Shown: positions 14,701 through 28,300 of the stretch, in pieces
Layout: each line of letters opens with the position of its first letter
Position numbering within the stretch: the first letter of the stretch is position 1
Assembly: GCA_902702965.1 (NCBI GenBank)
Contig: CACRXP010000230.1
Location: 154,310 to 218,309, forward strand
Reading direction: 5' to 3'
DNA from: Spirometra erinaceieuropaei
Taxonomy: Eukaryota > Platyhelminthes > Cestoda > Diphyllobothriidea > Diphyllobothriidae
DNA: 64,000 bases
Made by a program: the position numbers and the translations under genes
The notes under the pieces: generated by a model
Told to the model about the DNA's origin: nothing
Database searches by the model: none
The model's input: the letters and a program-made list of their open reading frames with translations, nothing else

Positions 14701-17700
14701 TGAACGATCGGTGAGCGCCCCCTAAAATTTTGAATAATTCATATTGACCCAATTGTGAAAAACTCGGCGCCTCGGTGGGATTCGAACCCACGCAGTAAGG
14801 GGGAAGGCTTCAGTACAGCCAACGCTCTAACCACCTGAGCTACGAGGCCCCACCGGACGACGCGAGTTTTATCACACATGGGTCAAATTACCCGCCCAAC
14901 CTACTGCAACGTCTGGAATCCACCAAATCTGATACAGTAAGTTTTTGCATAAGGCGGGAAAGAAGTTCGATTGGAAGCCGGCATCCTGAGGTAACTGAAT
15001 TATTGTAGAATTAGGCTGTAGGATAATCAGTTTTTCAAACCTATTTAATTAATCTTTTAGAAACGGAAACGCATTTCGAATGTCGGTTGACATTTCATGA
15101 GTTAGCCCACCTACTGTAGGTCCGCTGGTCTTGGAGCGACACGCCAGCTACCCAAGGAGGAGAGGCTGGTGTGCTCTGCACAGCTTTGAGGAGTCATGCG
15201 GGGTCAGGTACGCCTGACTTTGGAGATAAAAATATAGGCAAAGGACAAATTTAGTAGTCGCTTTTTTTCTGATAAAAAAACGACCAAATAGTCTTAACCG
15301 GCAAGGCAATCGAGCAGAGTTGCTCAATCGCGTGGGGTGAATATCAATGATACGTATTAGCGCGCTTCGCATATGCCTTAGCGAATCCAACACTTAAAAA
15401 GTGGCACAACGGGTCGTAGGCAAGAAAATAGATGCATGTCCGCAATATGGAATTAAAAGTGCTTCAAGAAATCAAACCACAAAACTACGGAAAAGCCAAG
15501 TGAATAAGGCGCCAGGTAAAATGAGTGATGTCTAGGCAAGGCATACCAACACGGTGCGCAATTTTTATCTGAAATACGAGCTGAAGTCAAATTTTACATG
15601 CCGGATGTTCACGTGACACCAATAATTGTCAGAAAAATACAATATCCGACGAAACATGGCTAGCGTCATAGAAACTCACTGTTGAAGTTAAGAGTAGAAT
15701 GATTGAGAAACAAACCAATTTTCGACGTAAGTTTCCCAAACGTTTGAGAAGTCCTCTTTTCCTAAAACCACCTTATTCGAACTTGGCATAATCACAGGAA
15801 CCAAAGATGCAATCATTGGAACAAGAATTTTGTTGGCATGATGCTTCGGATTCGCACTCGAACCCATCACTAGAGACAGTCGCAGTGTTTGCATCTTCGT
15901 CTTCTGAACTACTTTCTGGAGCTCGCCTGTTCGTTCCTATTGGCGCCATCTCCTCGCGCAGATGCAGTTGATGCGCCCAGATAATAGTAAAAACCAGGCT
16001 GAAATACGAAGCCCGTCTGGGAGGCAGAGAACAGGATACTAGTGATGGGTTTCCTAGCGCAGAAAGGAGCTCTAGAAGTCGCACCACCAACACCCCTAAT
16101 GACATTCCAAGAAACCCGGCAGGACGGACCCGCATGTGAACAACCATGTCGTATCCGGATGCGACCAAGACAGGAGCCGACTGAGCAGTGCTCAGAGGAA
16201 GGACCCAGAGAGATAGGAGAGTTCATGCTGAGAAAGGTCTCTGAGGTAGGCCCACTGGGACTTACCAAAACTCCCCATCGTTACCAAACGTGAGATTAAT
16301 GCGCCGACGTTCCGTCTCGGATAGACGTGTCCACTCGGACGACTTGTCACTCCACGGTCCCACCCATTCGCGATCGTTTCCCCATGGATTGCGACACCGA
16401 ATTAGCCGGAGTTTTGTTGAATGCATGTCAGTAACCTATGGAAGGAAGTGTGGGAAGGAGAGGGAGATAGGAAGAGGGAGCACATTCGTGTGGACAACTA
16501 AATTGATGGTAAAAACAGCACAACAGTGTGGGGAGGAGTGTCGGTATGGTGCTGCGGCGTGCAGTTGCATGAGTGCGACTGAAACGTGCATGTACTTCAC
16601 CATGAAAATGGTACACAAATACGAAAGATCCACAAAATAGTACTACTTCCAACAACTAAGTAGCGGTTTTTATAACAATATACCGACCGCATGCAAGCCA
16701 GGATTACCCGAGCTAACCAAGGCGTTCTTTTTTGGTAGCTAATACCTGCAAACGTGAACGTTAAAATTATGATGTAAACAGGCACCGTGCTAGAGGCTAG
16801 CAAGAGACTTAAGGCACGATTGGATGCAGTTAGAATGAAAGAAGGGAACTTCACAACTAAAATGTCCCCAAAGTTCGACTGAAATATCAGTGTAAGGCAT
16901 GCGCTTGGGCAAAGTAACAACCTGCTTACCTCTGGCCCAAGTAATGTCACAGAGGACTACTTAAATAATCAAAAATTTCAACTATGGCAGGAGGAGCTCT
17001 CACTGATCGCGTTAGGGACATACTCGTTCCATTGTGCCTTGGGGCTCAGTCTAGAACCCTTACAGGCAGCGTACATCGACTAGCATTACACGCAGGATAT
17101 GACCAACAAAGGCATGGGAGACTGAAATAGCCACTTTCGGCCTGTTAGTTGTCATCAGCTAGCCACATCCAACCCCTGAGGCTCGAACCCGCGTACTTTT
17201 GGTAAGAAGTCCAGCGCTCTAACCACTGAGCCACGGGCTCGTTGTCCTGTCGGTTGCGACCAAGTAATAAACTAAGGCAGAGGTGCGCTGACTGATTGCG
17301 CTATGGAACAAAATCACCCGGTTGCGCCGTAGTCATTTATAATTTAATCATAGAACGCCTGTCGGACAGGACAGTGGTAGGGGACGCAGTAGTGTTTTGA
17401 GAATAAATTTAAGGTCGGAAGGCGAATGTGGTGAAGCTCTGATTTTGATCGCATTTTCTGCGCTCGAATGGCAGGATGACTGAAGATGGGCTTTAACGCA
17501 GTTGCCTGCTCGCGGAACACAAGGATTAAATCTCACGAGGCCAGACGTTCATTACCTAACGTTTCGGGTTGGTATTTAAATTTAACATCAGAAACAGTCA
17601 CAAGTAAGGTCTAATTTAATATGGCCTCTATGGCACTCCAACCAAGTTGGGGTCCGAGCTGCTTCACTGTTGTTTTGGAGAGGACCTGGCCAATCGCGTG

Positions 17701-19308
17701 CGGATCAGATGTGTGCGTAACGTGCAGTCGGACTGTTCATCTACTACGTCACTTCTTGACTCTGTCTTGAGACCGAACCCAGGAGGGTACGGGAGGAGAG
17801 AGTGCAGTGGGAGCTGTGTAAGTCTACTATCACTATAAACTAGTTCCTGTGTAATCTTGCAATGACTGCGGATTTCTTTAAGGTTTCATTCTATCCCCTC
17901 ACCTTTTCTCCCTCAACACCGACGATCTAAGATCCCCTAACGACTGTCTTTTGGTTAGGTATGCTGCTGATTATGTGGTTGTTGGACACCCTCTCAAAAA
18001 TCGAACATATCTCCAGTCTCTAAAGGATGGCCTAAACCATGTCCTAGTATGGTCGGAGGAAAATGGTCTCCTAATGAACAACCAAATATCAGTTCAGTGT
18101 ATTTTCCGACTGCGGCCCTCTCCTGGTCCTGAATCCTCTGACATCCTTCCTAACGAGGTATCCTCTTCCAGGTACATTAGCGTTACTTTGTCATCAAATC
18201 TTTTATTTTCCCTCCCTATTGAGTCCCTATTTACTAAAGTTCGTAAATTTATTTATTGCATTCGTCGTTTACGTTCCTACTAAACACATCAACCCTTGGT
18301 TTGGCGATTCATAGATGCCTACATTCTTATCCTGTACTGCTCTCCTGTCATTTTTCCAGTTTTGCTCAAAAAAGATCTTTTAATTTTAAAACGAGCCCTT
18401 CGAATGCTCTCTTTGGTTGCTGGTGTTTCTTATCTCTTTTCAGTCGATAGTATCCTACAACAACATTTCAATACGGTCAAGCAATTTGCTGGTCGGATTT
18501 TGGATGACGTTGTCCATCTTTTACATTCTGAGCTTATTTCTGCGAAGTCTTCCCGCTCGATACGCCCCGGCCTCCGACTTATGTCTTGTTGCACATCGTC
18601 TTTTCGAGCTTCTGTATTGCCATTCCTGGCGCGCTATCTTACGTGCGAAGAGATTGAAATACAGAAGCTAAGACTTGAACTGTCCCCCTTAATAATCGTC
18701 TCTTTTGTGTTAAACTTTCTGAGTCTTGAGTAATCTATAAACTTATTTACTACCCATAGTGAATGGAGCCAATTTTTGCCGAAAATTTTGAATTGATGAT
18801 TTCAAAATAAAGCGAATTCCTCTCTCTCTCCCTCTCTCAAGTCATCCTCCCTGTGCCTACCATACTGGGGGGAAAACGGCGGATATCCGCGATGGTCCCT
18901 TCTACCTCATCACTTTCACAGAAGACTGATCGCAGCCGGCGAAAAAATGACCGTTTGTGATGAAACGGAGGTGGCAGGCGTTCTGGACGTATTCTGTACC
19001 CTCAACAACCCTCCTCCAAACCAGCACCTTCGACCGAACACGAGCTGATGCGCGTGAATTTCAGCCAGATCGGTGAACATCCAAACGTTGCCAGTAAATG
19101 TCCCGTGTGTTTCGACAAAGACTGCCTGACGCGAACAACGCGCTGTCAGCCCGACAGTTTGAACACGTAAGTGTAGTCTGGCTTGTAGGTGTCGCAATAC
19201 TTTCGGAGGCAGACACTGTCCTTCGTAGGGAAAATCGAAGGGTCGAGCACCGGAACACTGTGTTTATTGTCCTGAGCTTTCAGACTCGTACAGGTGTCCA
19301 TCGTCAGA

Positions 19309-19345
<37 letters not shown>

Positions 19346-22300
19346 CAAGCGACTATAATAAGGCATGCAGGCCAATCACCGACCGACGGCGCAAGACTGG
19401 AGGTGACAACGCAGGGCTCTGTAAGCCGGTGCCAGATCGATAAATCGATTGACTGCGTTCTCATCCGAGGCCCAGGATTCAAGCAATTCTCAGCCTGTTT
19501 TGTTTCCCGCGTGGGCGACTATTTTGGTGGCTGCGAAGTTACACTCGTGACCCATTTCGTAGGTGTGAGCGGCCACTTGTGATAATGCGTCGCCTCCTCG
19601 TCGCACAGCCAGCTTATGTTCGTGTATGCGCGATCCTCTGACGATGAACTCCTGTATCAGTCTGAAAGCTCAGGACAATAAACACAGTGTTCCGGTGCTC
19701 GACTCTTCTTCTTCTTCACTCATGCATATACCTGGAACTCGAAATTTCGTCTTCATTCGTGAAAATCGTGGTTTTTTGGGTCTTAACTGCGGTGCCTTGC
19801 ACAAACAGGGTTGAAGTCATATAAAAGAGCAGGGGAATGAGGGTAAAATTGGACTTTGCTGGGGTACGCGCGGGGCAATGCCAACGTACGGAAACGAGGG
19901 GGGAGAGGAACTAACAGCAGCTCATGTGCGACGCCAGAGAACATGCAACTTACCCTTAGGGTGATCTACAAGCAAAGTGTCAACAAGGAACAACAGCACA
20001 TACAGAAGTTTCAGCTAAAAGGCGGAATACACAGTACAGCGAAAAATCGAGTAGTAGAAAGCACAAACCTCATTACAGCTCATGCCGACTTCTTCACGAA
20101 GCAGCCAGCGACTGGCCACCTGCATCGTGAATGGCGGTTTTATTGCAGATAATTCGGCCAAGTTTGAGAGCTAGTGAACACATCGATGGGCAACCAATCA
20201 CGGCCGACCTCTCTATGTATGTATGTATGCTCTCGTACGGCGAACGTTACACACGTCCGTTTACCGAAAGGAAACATGTGCGGAAGTAATTCTACGTTAT
20301 CGGATCAAAAGCCCAATCTCTAACAAGCGGAGTGTTGCCAAAAGGTCTACTATATCGGGCAAAAACACGTAGTCCTGACAAAAAACTACCAAAGTCGAGT
20401 TAAATTACCTGTTCGATTTATTTTCCCAAAACGGTTGCCCTGGAGATTTCGTACGTCGGTGCATGAAACAGCAAGAGCTAAAGGCAAAGGAGCTGGATAG
20501 TTCTAATCACGCATCCAAAGCAAATACTTGGTGAATCCCCCCTACACTACTTGTACTGCGATCGGAAATGCTTCATGAGGTGATGCCGTAAATAGCGTCC
20601 AATCGGGAAAATCGGCGTCTACACGCTTCCACGTCTATCACGCCTGTATATAACAGCCCCCAATGGGTGCAGGGTGGCTATGTAGACGAAGTCGCCTAGG
20701 GTAGTTTAATGATGACGAGATGCAAATTATCGAATAATGTTCCCTAAATTTCTGGGAGATATCAACGCAGAAGTCCAGATTCATGAGGAAAATGAGGTGA
20801 TTTGACAGAGGTGGACTGACGACGTTGTTACAATGCCCCGAATAAATGCAGATTCCTAGCAAACGATCGCGAGGAATGGGTAAGGATGACGGTCTACAAG
20901 GAGGGCAGCAGCCATTGGCTAAGCAGGATTAATACAATAGGAAGAACACTCCTAGTGTTATTGGTCGGTTGCCCCCCGCACGTCTTCACTGCCAATACAC
21001 ACCAAACGCATTGAGTCCGTCTGGTTTTTCCGAATTCATAAAAAAATGATAAGGACACGTAAGGTAGACTAGAGGATGATGAAAATTAAGCAAAACTCAT
21101 AAACCGCCGCCCGTGCGAAGGAATGGACTCACCTCTCTTATGTCCGTGACCGAATAAGCATGACCCAGAATGAGGCCTAACGGCCCATCAGCCTCCACTT
21201 CATTGGGTTGCGCGTCGATGGCGCAGGCCATCAGGGAGAAACGTGTCTGTGCACGCGTCATTATGGAAAACAAATTGGCCGGAGCCTTCTCGCCAAGATC
21301 GATGATTTCGGTCATGCCGCCCGTGAAGTCTTCCATCGCCTCGGCAGTGGTTCCGCCGCGGAGGGCTTCGTAGGAGCCGACCAGCCTAATGAAACAATTA
21401 AAACATACTACTTTAAGTTGCAAGTAGACATTATATATGTGTTTAATATTTACCGCAACTGAGGAGGCGGAACAAACGCTCTTCAATGGCAAATGCCGCA
21501 GGAGCCGATTGCGACAAAAACACGAAAGTTGCGTAATATTACGAAGGAACTACCTTCCGCAACATGTCTACTACTCAGTCTCTCGCCTTTAAATACCGCG
21601 ATGGGGGCACATAGCTGTCATTGACATGATCCTGTGTCAGGAGGCAAAACCGCGGAGCTCAGCCAGTTTCTTTTGTCAGAAGCTGCGCGTTAGAGCAAAT
21701 GGCTACTGAAGTCTTTCAGTTGATAAACAGCAGTCGATTATCAGCAAATTTAAGGTGTACACACTGTGTGCAGGGTGTACAGACTAAAACACTTACTTTG
21801 CATAGGCTTTTTCAAGGAGAGCGGACCAAAATTCCCTGTTATCCGAGGAGTGCATGAAGGCTAGACGACCAGATTTGACCGGCAGGCGATCGTCAACCAC
21901 CACATCCACCCACTGACCAAATCGCCAGAAGCGGAACCAGAACATGCCTGCGTAGGAAATGGCACCTTCCTGACTTACCGCCTGACCATTCTCGGATGGT
22001 GTGAAAGTCTGCCCCATCGGCACAACCTAAAATGGCCAAATTAACAACGCGTGCATAAATAACAGCGAGAAGGGATGACAGCGAATGCGGGCAGGCTGAC
22101 ACATTACTGTTTCTGGCTTACTGTGCCTTCATTCAGCCAATCATAATCCTGACCACCAGCAGCTGGGACCAGAAACACAAACATGCGCACAGACGCACCT
22201 GACGCAGTTGATCCACCACCCGGGTCTACCAGATGGGTCATAAGCACTTCATCGAACCGAAGCTCACCAGTGCCTCGCCACCTGTCATTCTCTGTCGCTG

Positions 22301-25300
22301 CAGATCGGGTATTTATCAATCAGGAATGGGCGCACACCGATCTATTGTCTTGCCGAAGTAAACAAGCTCCGTACGGCAACCAATTACCAGGCCAAAGTCG
22401 ACGAGGTCATAATAGCGGAGAGGAGGGACGACAGAGAATACGGGTAGATTGATACAGTACTGTTTAGGGCTTATTCTGCCTTCATTCAGCCAATCATTAC
22501 CCTGACCAGCAGCTGGGACCTGAAACACAAACATGCGCACAGACACACCTGGCGCAGTTGGTCCACCACCCAGGTCTACCAGATGGGTCATAAGAACTTC
22601 ATCGAACCGAGGTTCAACAGTGCCTCGCCACCTGTCATTCTCTGTCGCTGCAGATCGAATATTTATTCAATCAGGAATGGGCGCACGCCGATCTATTGGC
22701 TTCCCGTATGGGTGGCAAAGGTCATGCACAGGCAACCAACTACCAGGCCGACGTCATAATAATATGGAGGGGCGACAGAGAATGCGAGCACTGTTTCGGG
22801 CTTATTTTGCCTTCATTTAGCCGACACATATACATTACTACGTAACAACTGACTTACAGAACAACAGTGCAAAAAGTGGGAACCCAAGTTCGAGGACGTT
22901 CAGAAGACGTGAGTTCTCTAGAAGGGCTGAGCATTCTACTCTCCTTTTCAAACGGCACCAGTCATAAAAAACATGGGTCCTCGAAGTGTATACACCAGTC
23001 TCGGCGTTCCAGCGCTCTCTTTTGCTTGGGATGTCGGATTATACGTTCGCAGAAGTTTCGGCAGACAGTGTGAATTCACGGTAGGTGGCGTGACATGCCA
23101 ATTCACCCAGTTATTAGTGACAAGGAGACGTGCCTACGTCTACGTAACACGTCTGCAATCCGACCTAGTTTAGCAGACCTCAAGGATGCGCGTCCTTGGA
23201 CGCCGTCAGGCGTGATAACCGGGAAGGTTTTATCATTGTTATACAACTGCAAAAATCCCATAAGAGGAAGGTGGCTTGAGACGACGCGGAGTCGGGTTTG
23301 CGGATGAGTGCTTATGTGCTACTTTCAGAGAGGCGTGCTCGGGTTTAGGGCAAAAAAGACGGGCGACGGAGAAAGCGAGCAATCCACGCTGGTGGTCTTA
23401 TTGCAACGGTCTGAAAGGTTACTATAGTGTGCATCAATTTTGGCAGCCAATTCTACAGTTCAGGTTAGCAAAAGTAAGAGATCCGGGTCGATTATCTGAG
23501 GAAAGGAAAGTCCTCACCGGATCGAGAGACTTGCTTGGCTGACGTTTCGAAGAGCTGGGGCGGCTCTCCGTTATCAAAGCGTCTAGTGCAAAAAATCGAT
23601 CAGGATTTTGAATAGACAGCCGAATTAGTTGGACTTGGGCTGATCGATTTTTTTTCTTCCTTCGCTGCCTTGGCCCACCGGCCGTCGCTTGTCAGTGTTG
23701 ATGACCTGCTGTATTGTGTGTCGTCACCTCAATTGGGGTTAGTTGCGTTTGCGTCCCCCTCTTGAGTGAATTGGTCGACAGACCGTGTTTGCTCGGTGGC
23801 CTTAGGCTCCGTATGACTGTCTTGTCTCCCTATGTAGTGACGCTGGACATTGTAGGCCGAAGGAAGGTCTAGATGCCTGTTGATGGAGCTGGCATCTGAG
23901 TACCAAGCCTCAAGTGTGAGACGTTCTGTCCTTGAGGTGTCCCTGCCTAAGATGGCTGCACCTTGAAAATCAAAACTGTGACCAGTTTCCCCGATGTGAG
24001 CCGCAAGATGTGAATTTGGGTCTAGTCTCCGAGTTGCCAGTTTGTGCTCATGTAGGCGGGTCTGCAATTTCCGAACATACCTCTTAGGCCCGTCGTCTCC
24101 CTACGTGGTACGCCTACATACAGTTTGGCAAAATGAATGTTTGCTCGTCTTAAGTTCCTGGCAGAAGGATCGCCAACAACAGTGGCCTCTGCTAATCAGT
24201 TCCTTGAACATTTCAAACATCTGATTCCATGGTATCTTTTGATGTCGTTTCACTCTTCACCTCCATTCCACAACAACTAGCGATTGACGTTGTGAGACAA
24301 CTCCTGGTTGATCGCTACAACGAGATAAACAATCCCCTGAGGAGCGAACATGTCGTGGAGCTCTTACGGTATTGCCTAAAAACATATTACGCTTTGATTT
24401 GTATGAACAAATCAAAGGCACCCCTATGGGCTCCCCCATATCAGGACTGATTGCTGAAGTGGTCCTTCAACGGATAGAACACTTGGTGTTCACAAAGTAT
24501 CAACCAAAGTTCTGGGCTCGTTACGTCGATGAAACCCTCGCCATTGGCAAATCATCTGATGTGGAGCACCTTAAAGAACTACTGAACTCGGTTCGCCCGA
24601 GTATCAAATTCAAAATGAAGGCTGAAACTAACGACCAACCTCCCCCACCCCCTTCCTGGATGTCCTTGTGTGTCGGTGTGCAACTGAGCAATTACAAACT
24701 ACCGTTTTTAGAAAAGCTACAAGACAAATACTACACTTCAATAGCAATCACCCCCTCTCCCACAAACGCAGCTGTGTCCGTACTCTATGCCAAGGAGTTG
24801 AACAATACCTTAATGACCCCTTTCAAACCAATGGATACCCAAGCTACTTCATAAAGCAAAGCAAGCGCCGAGTGAACAGACGACGGCCGCAAGGTCAACC
24901 CGAAGTCTGGAGGCCTATTCCTTACATTAAAGGAGTCTCCGAAGCGGTTTCACGACTGTTACGACCCGCCAGGGTATGCATTGCCCATAGACCCCAGGTA
25001 ACAATTCGTCGGCGTTTGATGCAACCCAAAGACATACTGCCACCACTGAAACCTCAACAGTTGTCTATCAAATACGTTGTAACGATGAAGACTGCAACTA
25101 CGTTGGGGAAACCGGACGGCAATTACAGACCCGCCTACATGAGCACAAACTGGCAACTCGGAGACTAGACCCAAATTCACATCTTGCGGCTCACATCAGG
25201 GAAACTGGTCACAGTTTTGATTTTCAAGGTGCAGCCATCTTAGGCAGGGACACCTCAAAGACAGAACGTCTCACACTTGAGGCTTGGTACTCAGATGCCA

Positions 25301-28300
25301 ACTCCATCAACAGGCATCTAGACCTTCCTTCGGCCTACGATGTCCTGCGTCACTAAATGGGGAGAGAAGACAGTCATACGGAGCCTAAGGCCACCGAGCA
25401 AACACGGCCTGTCGGCCAATTCACCCAAAAGGGGGACGCAAACGCAACTAACCCCAAGTGAGGTGACGACACACAATACAGCAGGTCATCAACACTGACA
25501 AGCGACGGCCAGTGGGCCAAGGCAGCGAAAGAAGATAAAAAATCGACCAGCCCAAGGCCAACTAATTCGGCTGTCTATTCAAAATCCTGATCATTTTTTT
25601 GCACTAGACGCTTTGATAACAGAGAGCCGCCCCAGCTCGTCGAAACGACAGCCAAACAAGTCCCTCGATCCGGTGGGCACTTCCATTTCCTCACAATCCT
25701 ACAGTGGCTGGCGGTAATATTCATTATCACGCAGCATAATCCCAAGATAGCTCAGCCAAGTCAGATACTGCGACAGAAGTAGAAACCTCGTAGCAACGAC
25801 GGTGGTCTTGGAACTACCTCTTCCTCCTGAGCAATTGCATGATAATTGAGCTCCGAGACAGGATGGCTGAAACGTGAGAGGTCGAAAGTCCTGAAGAAAC
25901 AGTGATCAGCGCGCCGAATGGCGGGGGGGGGGCCAAATGGTGAGGAGACTTCAGGTGGTTCTGATTCGAACAGCTCTTTGACATAGGAGGGGCAGAAAAA
26001 ACCCAAACGCAATAAAAGCGCGCTTGTTCACTTACCTGCTGAAAAAGGTTTTCGTGAAGAGACAGGCTTGCAACCGCCGCGAGAAGCCAACAGTCACCTG
26101 CAAAGAAATGTAAGGGGAGAATGCATTCAAACGGGCCTAAAACCAGCTATCAGCGATTGGTGGGATAGCAGACTGGGTGCCATTTTCCACTTGGGAAGAA
26201 GGAGGCACCAATCTGGTAGGCGTCGTAGAATTAACTAGTTCCGTTCTCAGACGACCACCTATTTAGGTCGCCTAAGAGCAAAGGAAGCTCCTCACAGAGC
26301 AGAGTTGCTTTGCGCTGAGACGTCAACCAGATGGTTAAGCAACCATCCACCCACTCCCATAAAGACCATGGGGCAAACAAACCCAAGTCACATTCCGGGC
26401 ATCGAATGCCCGTGAGTTACAGGTCTAATTGAGCAAAAACTGGACATCGGGTTGCGGGAACATAAACTGGGTGTTCGACGGGGAGACCTACTATACCTCG
26501 TGGTTAAGATGAGCACAGAGAAATACCGGACCATTGACTTTGCTGTCATCACGATGATAATAGGACTAGCCGAGCAAGATGGCTTGAGAGGTGATGCAAG
26601 CATTCGGAGCTGAACATAAAGTTGTCGGAAGACGTGTCAATCTCCTAACTCCTCGCAGGCAGCCAGACTCAAAGACGGAGATCTGAGGCCCTATTGGCGA
26701 GGGCCACCGACGTAAATGTAGGGGCATTAAATGCATCTAATTGACTAGTTTTCCTCCACTGAAACTGTCCCTTCTTGTGGGCTTCCTCGTATTTTTGGGA
26801 AGGAGCTTAAGAAAGTCCGAACGTTACGAACAATAAACGCACTTTCCGGATACTGGACTCCTCTTCCCCTAAATCGTGGGCGGAAGATATTTCTGGGGCG
26901 CTTGTGGAAGAAGTTGGCAAAAGTCACACCCCTCTTTGAGGGGGCGTAGAAGCGTGTCAATACGCTTGGCATAAGTTTCAGCGCTGAAAACCCTCAGTGG
27001 GTTAGGGCGGTCACGTGTCGCGGGGCGCGAAGACGTCACGGAAAAAAGGGAGACGGAAGAGTTAAAAAAAATTTGCGCTCTTGTTTCTAGACGTCTCTTT
27101 ACGGGGGTAAACACCCAAAAAGCACTACTGCGAGCCGTGCGTTAGTATCGTCCCAAACACAGCCTGCAAAAAGCTAAGCGCCGTGACAAGACTGGGCGCT
27201 CCAAAGGTAACTTAACAGGAGGGAGAAAGTACCGTCTCCTCTATTGCCAACTTAGGAGGAAACAATATCCTAGAGTGAGCTGCATTTTATCCGTCGTAAA
27301 CGAGCGAAGCTGTATCACACCGACCCCAATTCACGTGACATGGCATGTCATGGAGAATCGTTAAGACGGAGCAGCGACGGGATCTAGTGATCCGTCTAAT
27401 TCTCTAACAACATCGCACTTCTCCTTGTTTTCAGGCAGGGCCGGAAAGACGAAGGATGAAGTGGCCCTTTAATGACAAGGTTCGTAATACTGCCGGCGTC
27501 ATAACGCTCTTTTTGGCGTCCAACCCGCCGCAATCCGTCCTTGGTCACAGGGCTGGTAGGACTATTCTGCAGAAGTGTGTCCAGACACTCAGGCTTGGCA
27601 AGGGACAAAAACGTCTCCGAGCAGCAGAAGGCCTATACCGAGAGGCTTGCGTGGATTTACACCTGCTGGCCTGAATCAGTTGCCGGCACCATGCTATTTA
27701 CCAGACGGTCTTGCGAGAGGCCCTATGAAGTCGGACAGCGGCACACTATCCCACCTTCGAAGCTGGATTATTCAGATTGGCAAAGTTGAGATATCCGGGT
27801 TGATTAATTGAAGACGAAGACAGGCTCTCCGGAAGAGGTTTATTTAAGTGCTGACGTTTCAAAGAGCTGGGTCGGCTCTTCAATGAGACAGAGTCGAAAC
27901 ACACTGCAGCACACCAGAAGATAAAAGGGTTGAAAGATTGTACCTTGTGAACCTATTTGCAGCCAATGGTTATCCCAGGCATTTCATCGAGAGAAGCAGA
28001 CGTTTGGCGCCCAGACAACGGCCAAATGAGCAGCAACCCGAAGCCTGGAGGGCCATTCTCTACGTCAAAGGGGTCTCTGAAGCGGTCTCGCGACTATTAC
28101 GGCCCACCAGAGTAGACATAGCCCATCGATCCCAGGCAACAATTCGACGCCGTCTGATGAAACCTAAGGACCTGTTGCCGCCCGCCGAAACCTCAACAGT
28201 CATCTACAAAATAAATTGCAATGAGGGCGACTGCAACTATTTGGGCGAAACCGGGCGGAAGTTGCAAACTCGCCTACAGGAACACAAAGCGGCCACTAGG

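Larger units (their letters stand above)
13273..15116. mobile_element. Foldback transposon subfamily A (copy A3) split by nested insertions
   Basis: Left end TA then CATTAGGTGGGCTAGC, right end GTTAGCCCACCTACTG then TA. The left arm runs to about 14095 and the right arm resumes at about 14935 and is shortened. The middle holds a palindromic SINE pair and a tRNA-like sequence, so the element served as an insertion site. Confidence 0.85.
19225..19705 (-). mobile_element. Penelope-like element fragment with GIY-YIG remnant and inverted ends
   Basis: On the minus strand, about 19625-19390, the frame [12 protein letters not shown], then [17 protein letters not shown] and a downstream [20 protein letters not shown] block match the GIY-YIG endonuclease half of PLEs. 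At least one stop lies between the blocks. The RT is missing. A terminal segment appears twice in inverted orientation (19228-19310 and 19628-19715), the same arrangement as the PLEs at 23.5 and 27.8 kb. Each arm carries a hammerhead-like core. Confidence 0.75.
23499..25697 (+). mobile_element. Penelope-like retroelement with long inverted arms
   Basis: About 2.2 kb. The left arm (23499-24072) is the reverse complement of the right arm (about 25131-25697), so the 3' end of the element, including the end of GIY-YIG, is present twice head to head. Between them lies a plus-strand PLE reverse transcriptase. Ends contain CACCGGATCGAG and its complement. The inverted partial copy at the 5' end is a known PLE feature. 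Frameshifts indicate an inactive copy. Confidence 0.88.

Noticed and set aside
14768..14849. A definite tRNA gene with assigned amino acid
   Set aside because: The T-arm is perfect but the anticodon stem is poor and alternative loops give different anticodons; the mobile-like flanks argue against a plain tRNA gene.
15773..16293. Long overlapping frames on both strands as a gene
   Set aside because: They overlap each other, lack any family feature, and the real coding signal nearby is the calpain Asn exon at 16266-16435.
19311..19343. CAG run as a coding polyglutamine tract
   Set aside because: It abuts a PLE terminus and the GIY-YIG remnant is on the other strand; no host frame supports it.
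22104..22591. Minus-strand frames as extra calpain exons
   Set aside because: They are the two units of a tandem duplication, exons c and d already join exactly in phase, and replacement changes between units suggest no selection.
23729..24067. A separate minus-strand GIY-YIG gene
   Set aside because: It is the inverted left arm of the PLE at 23499-25697, a partial copy of the right arm.
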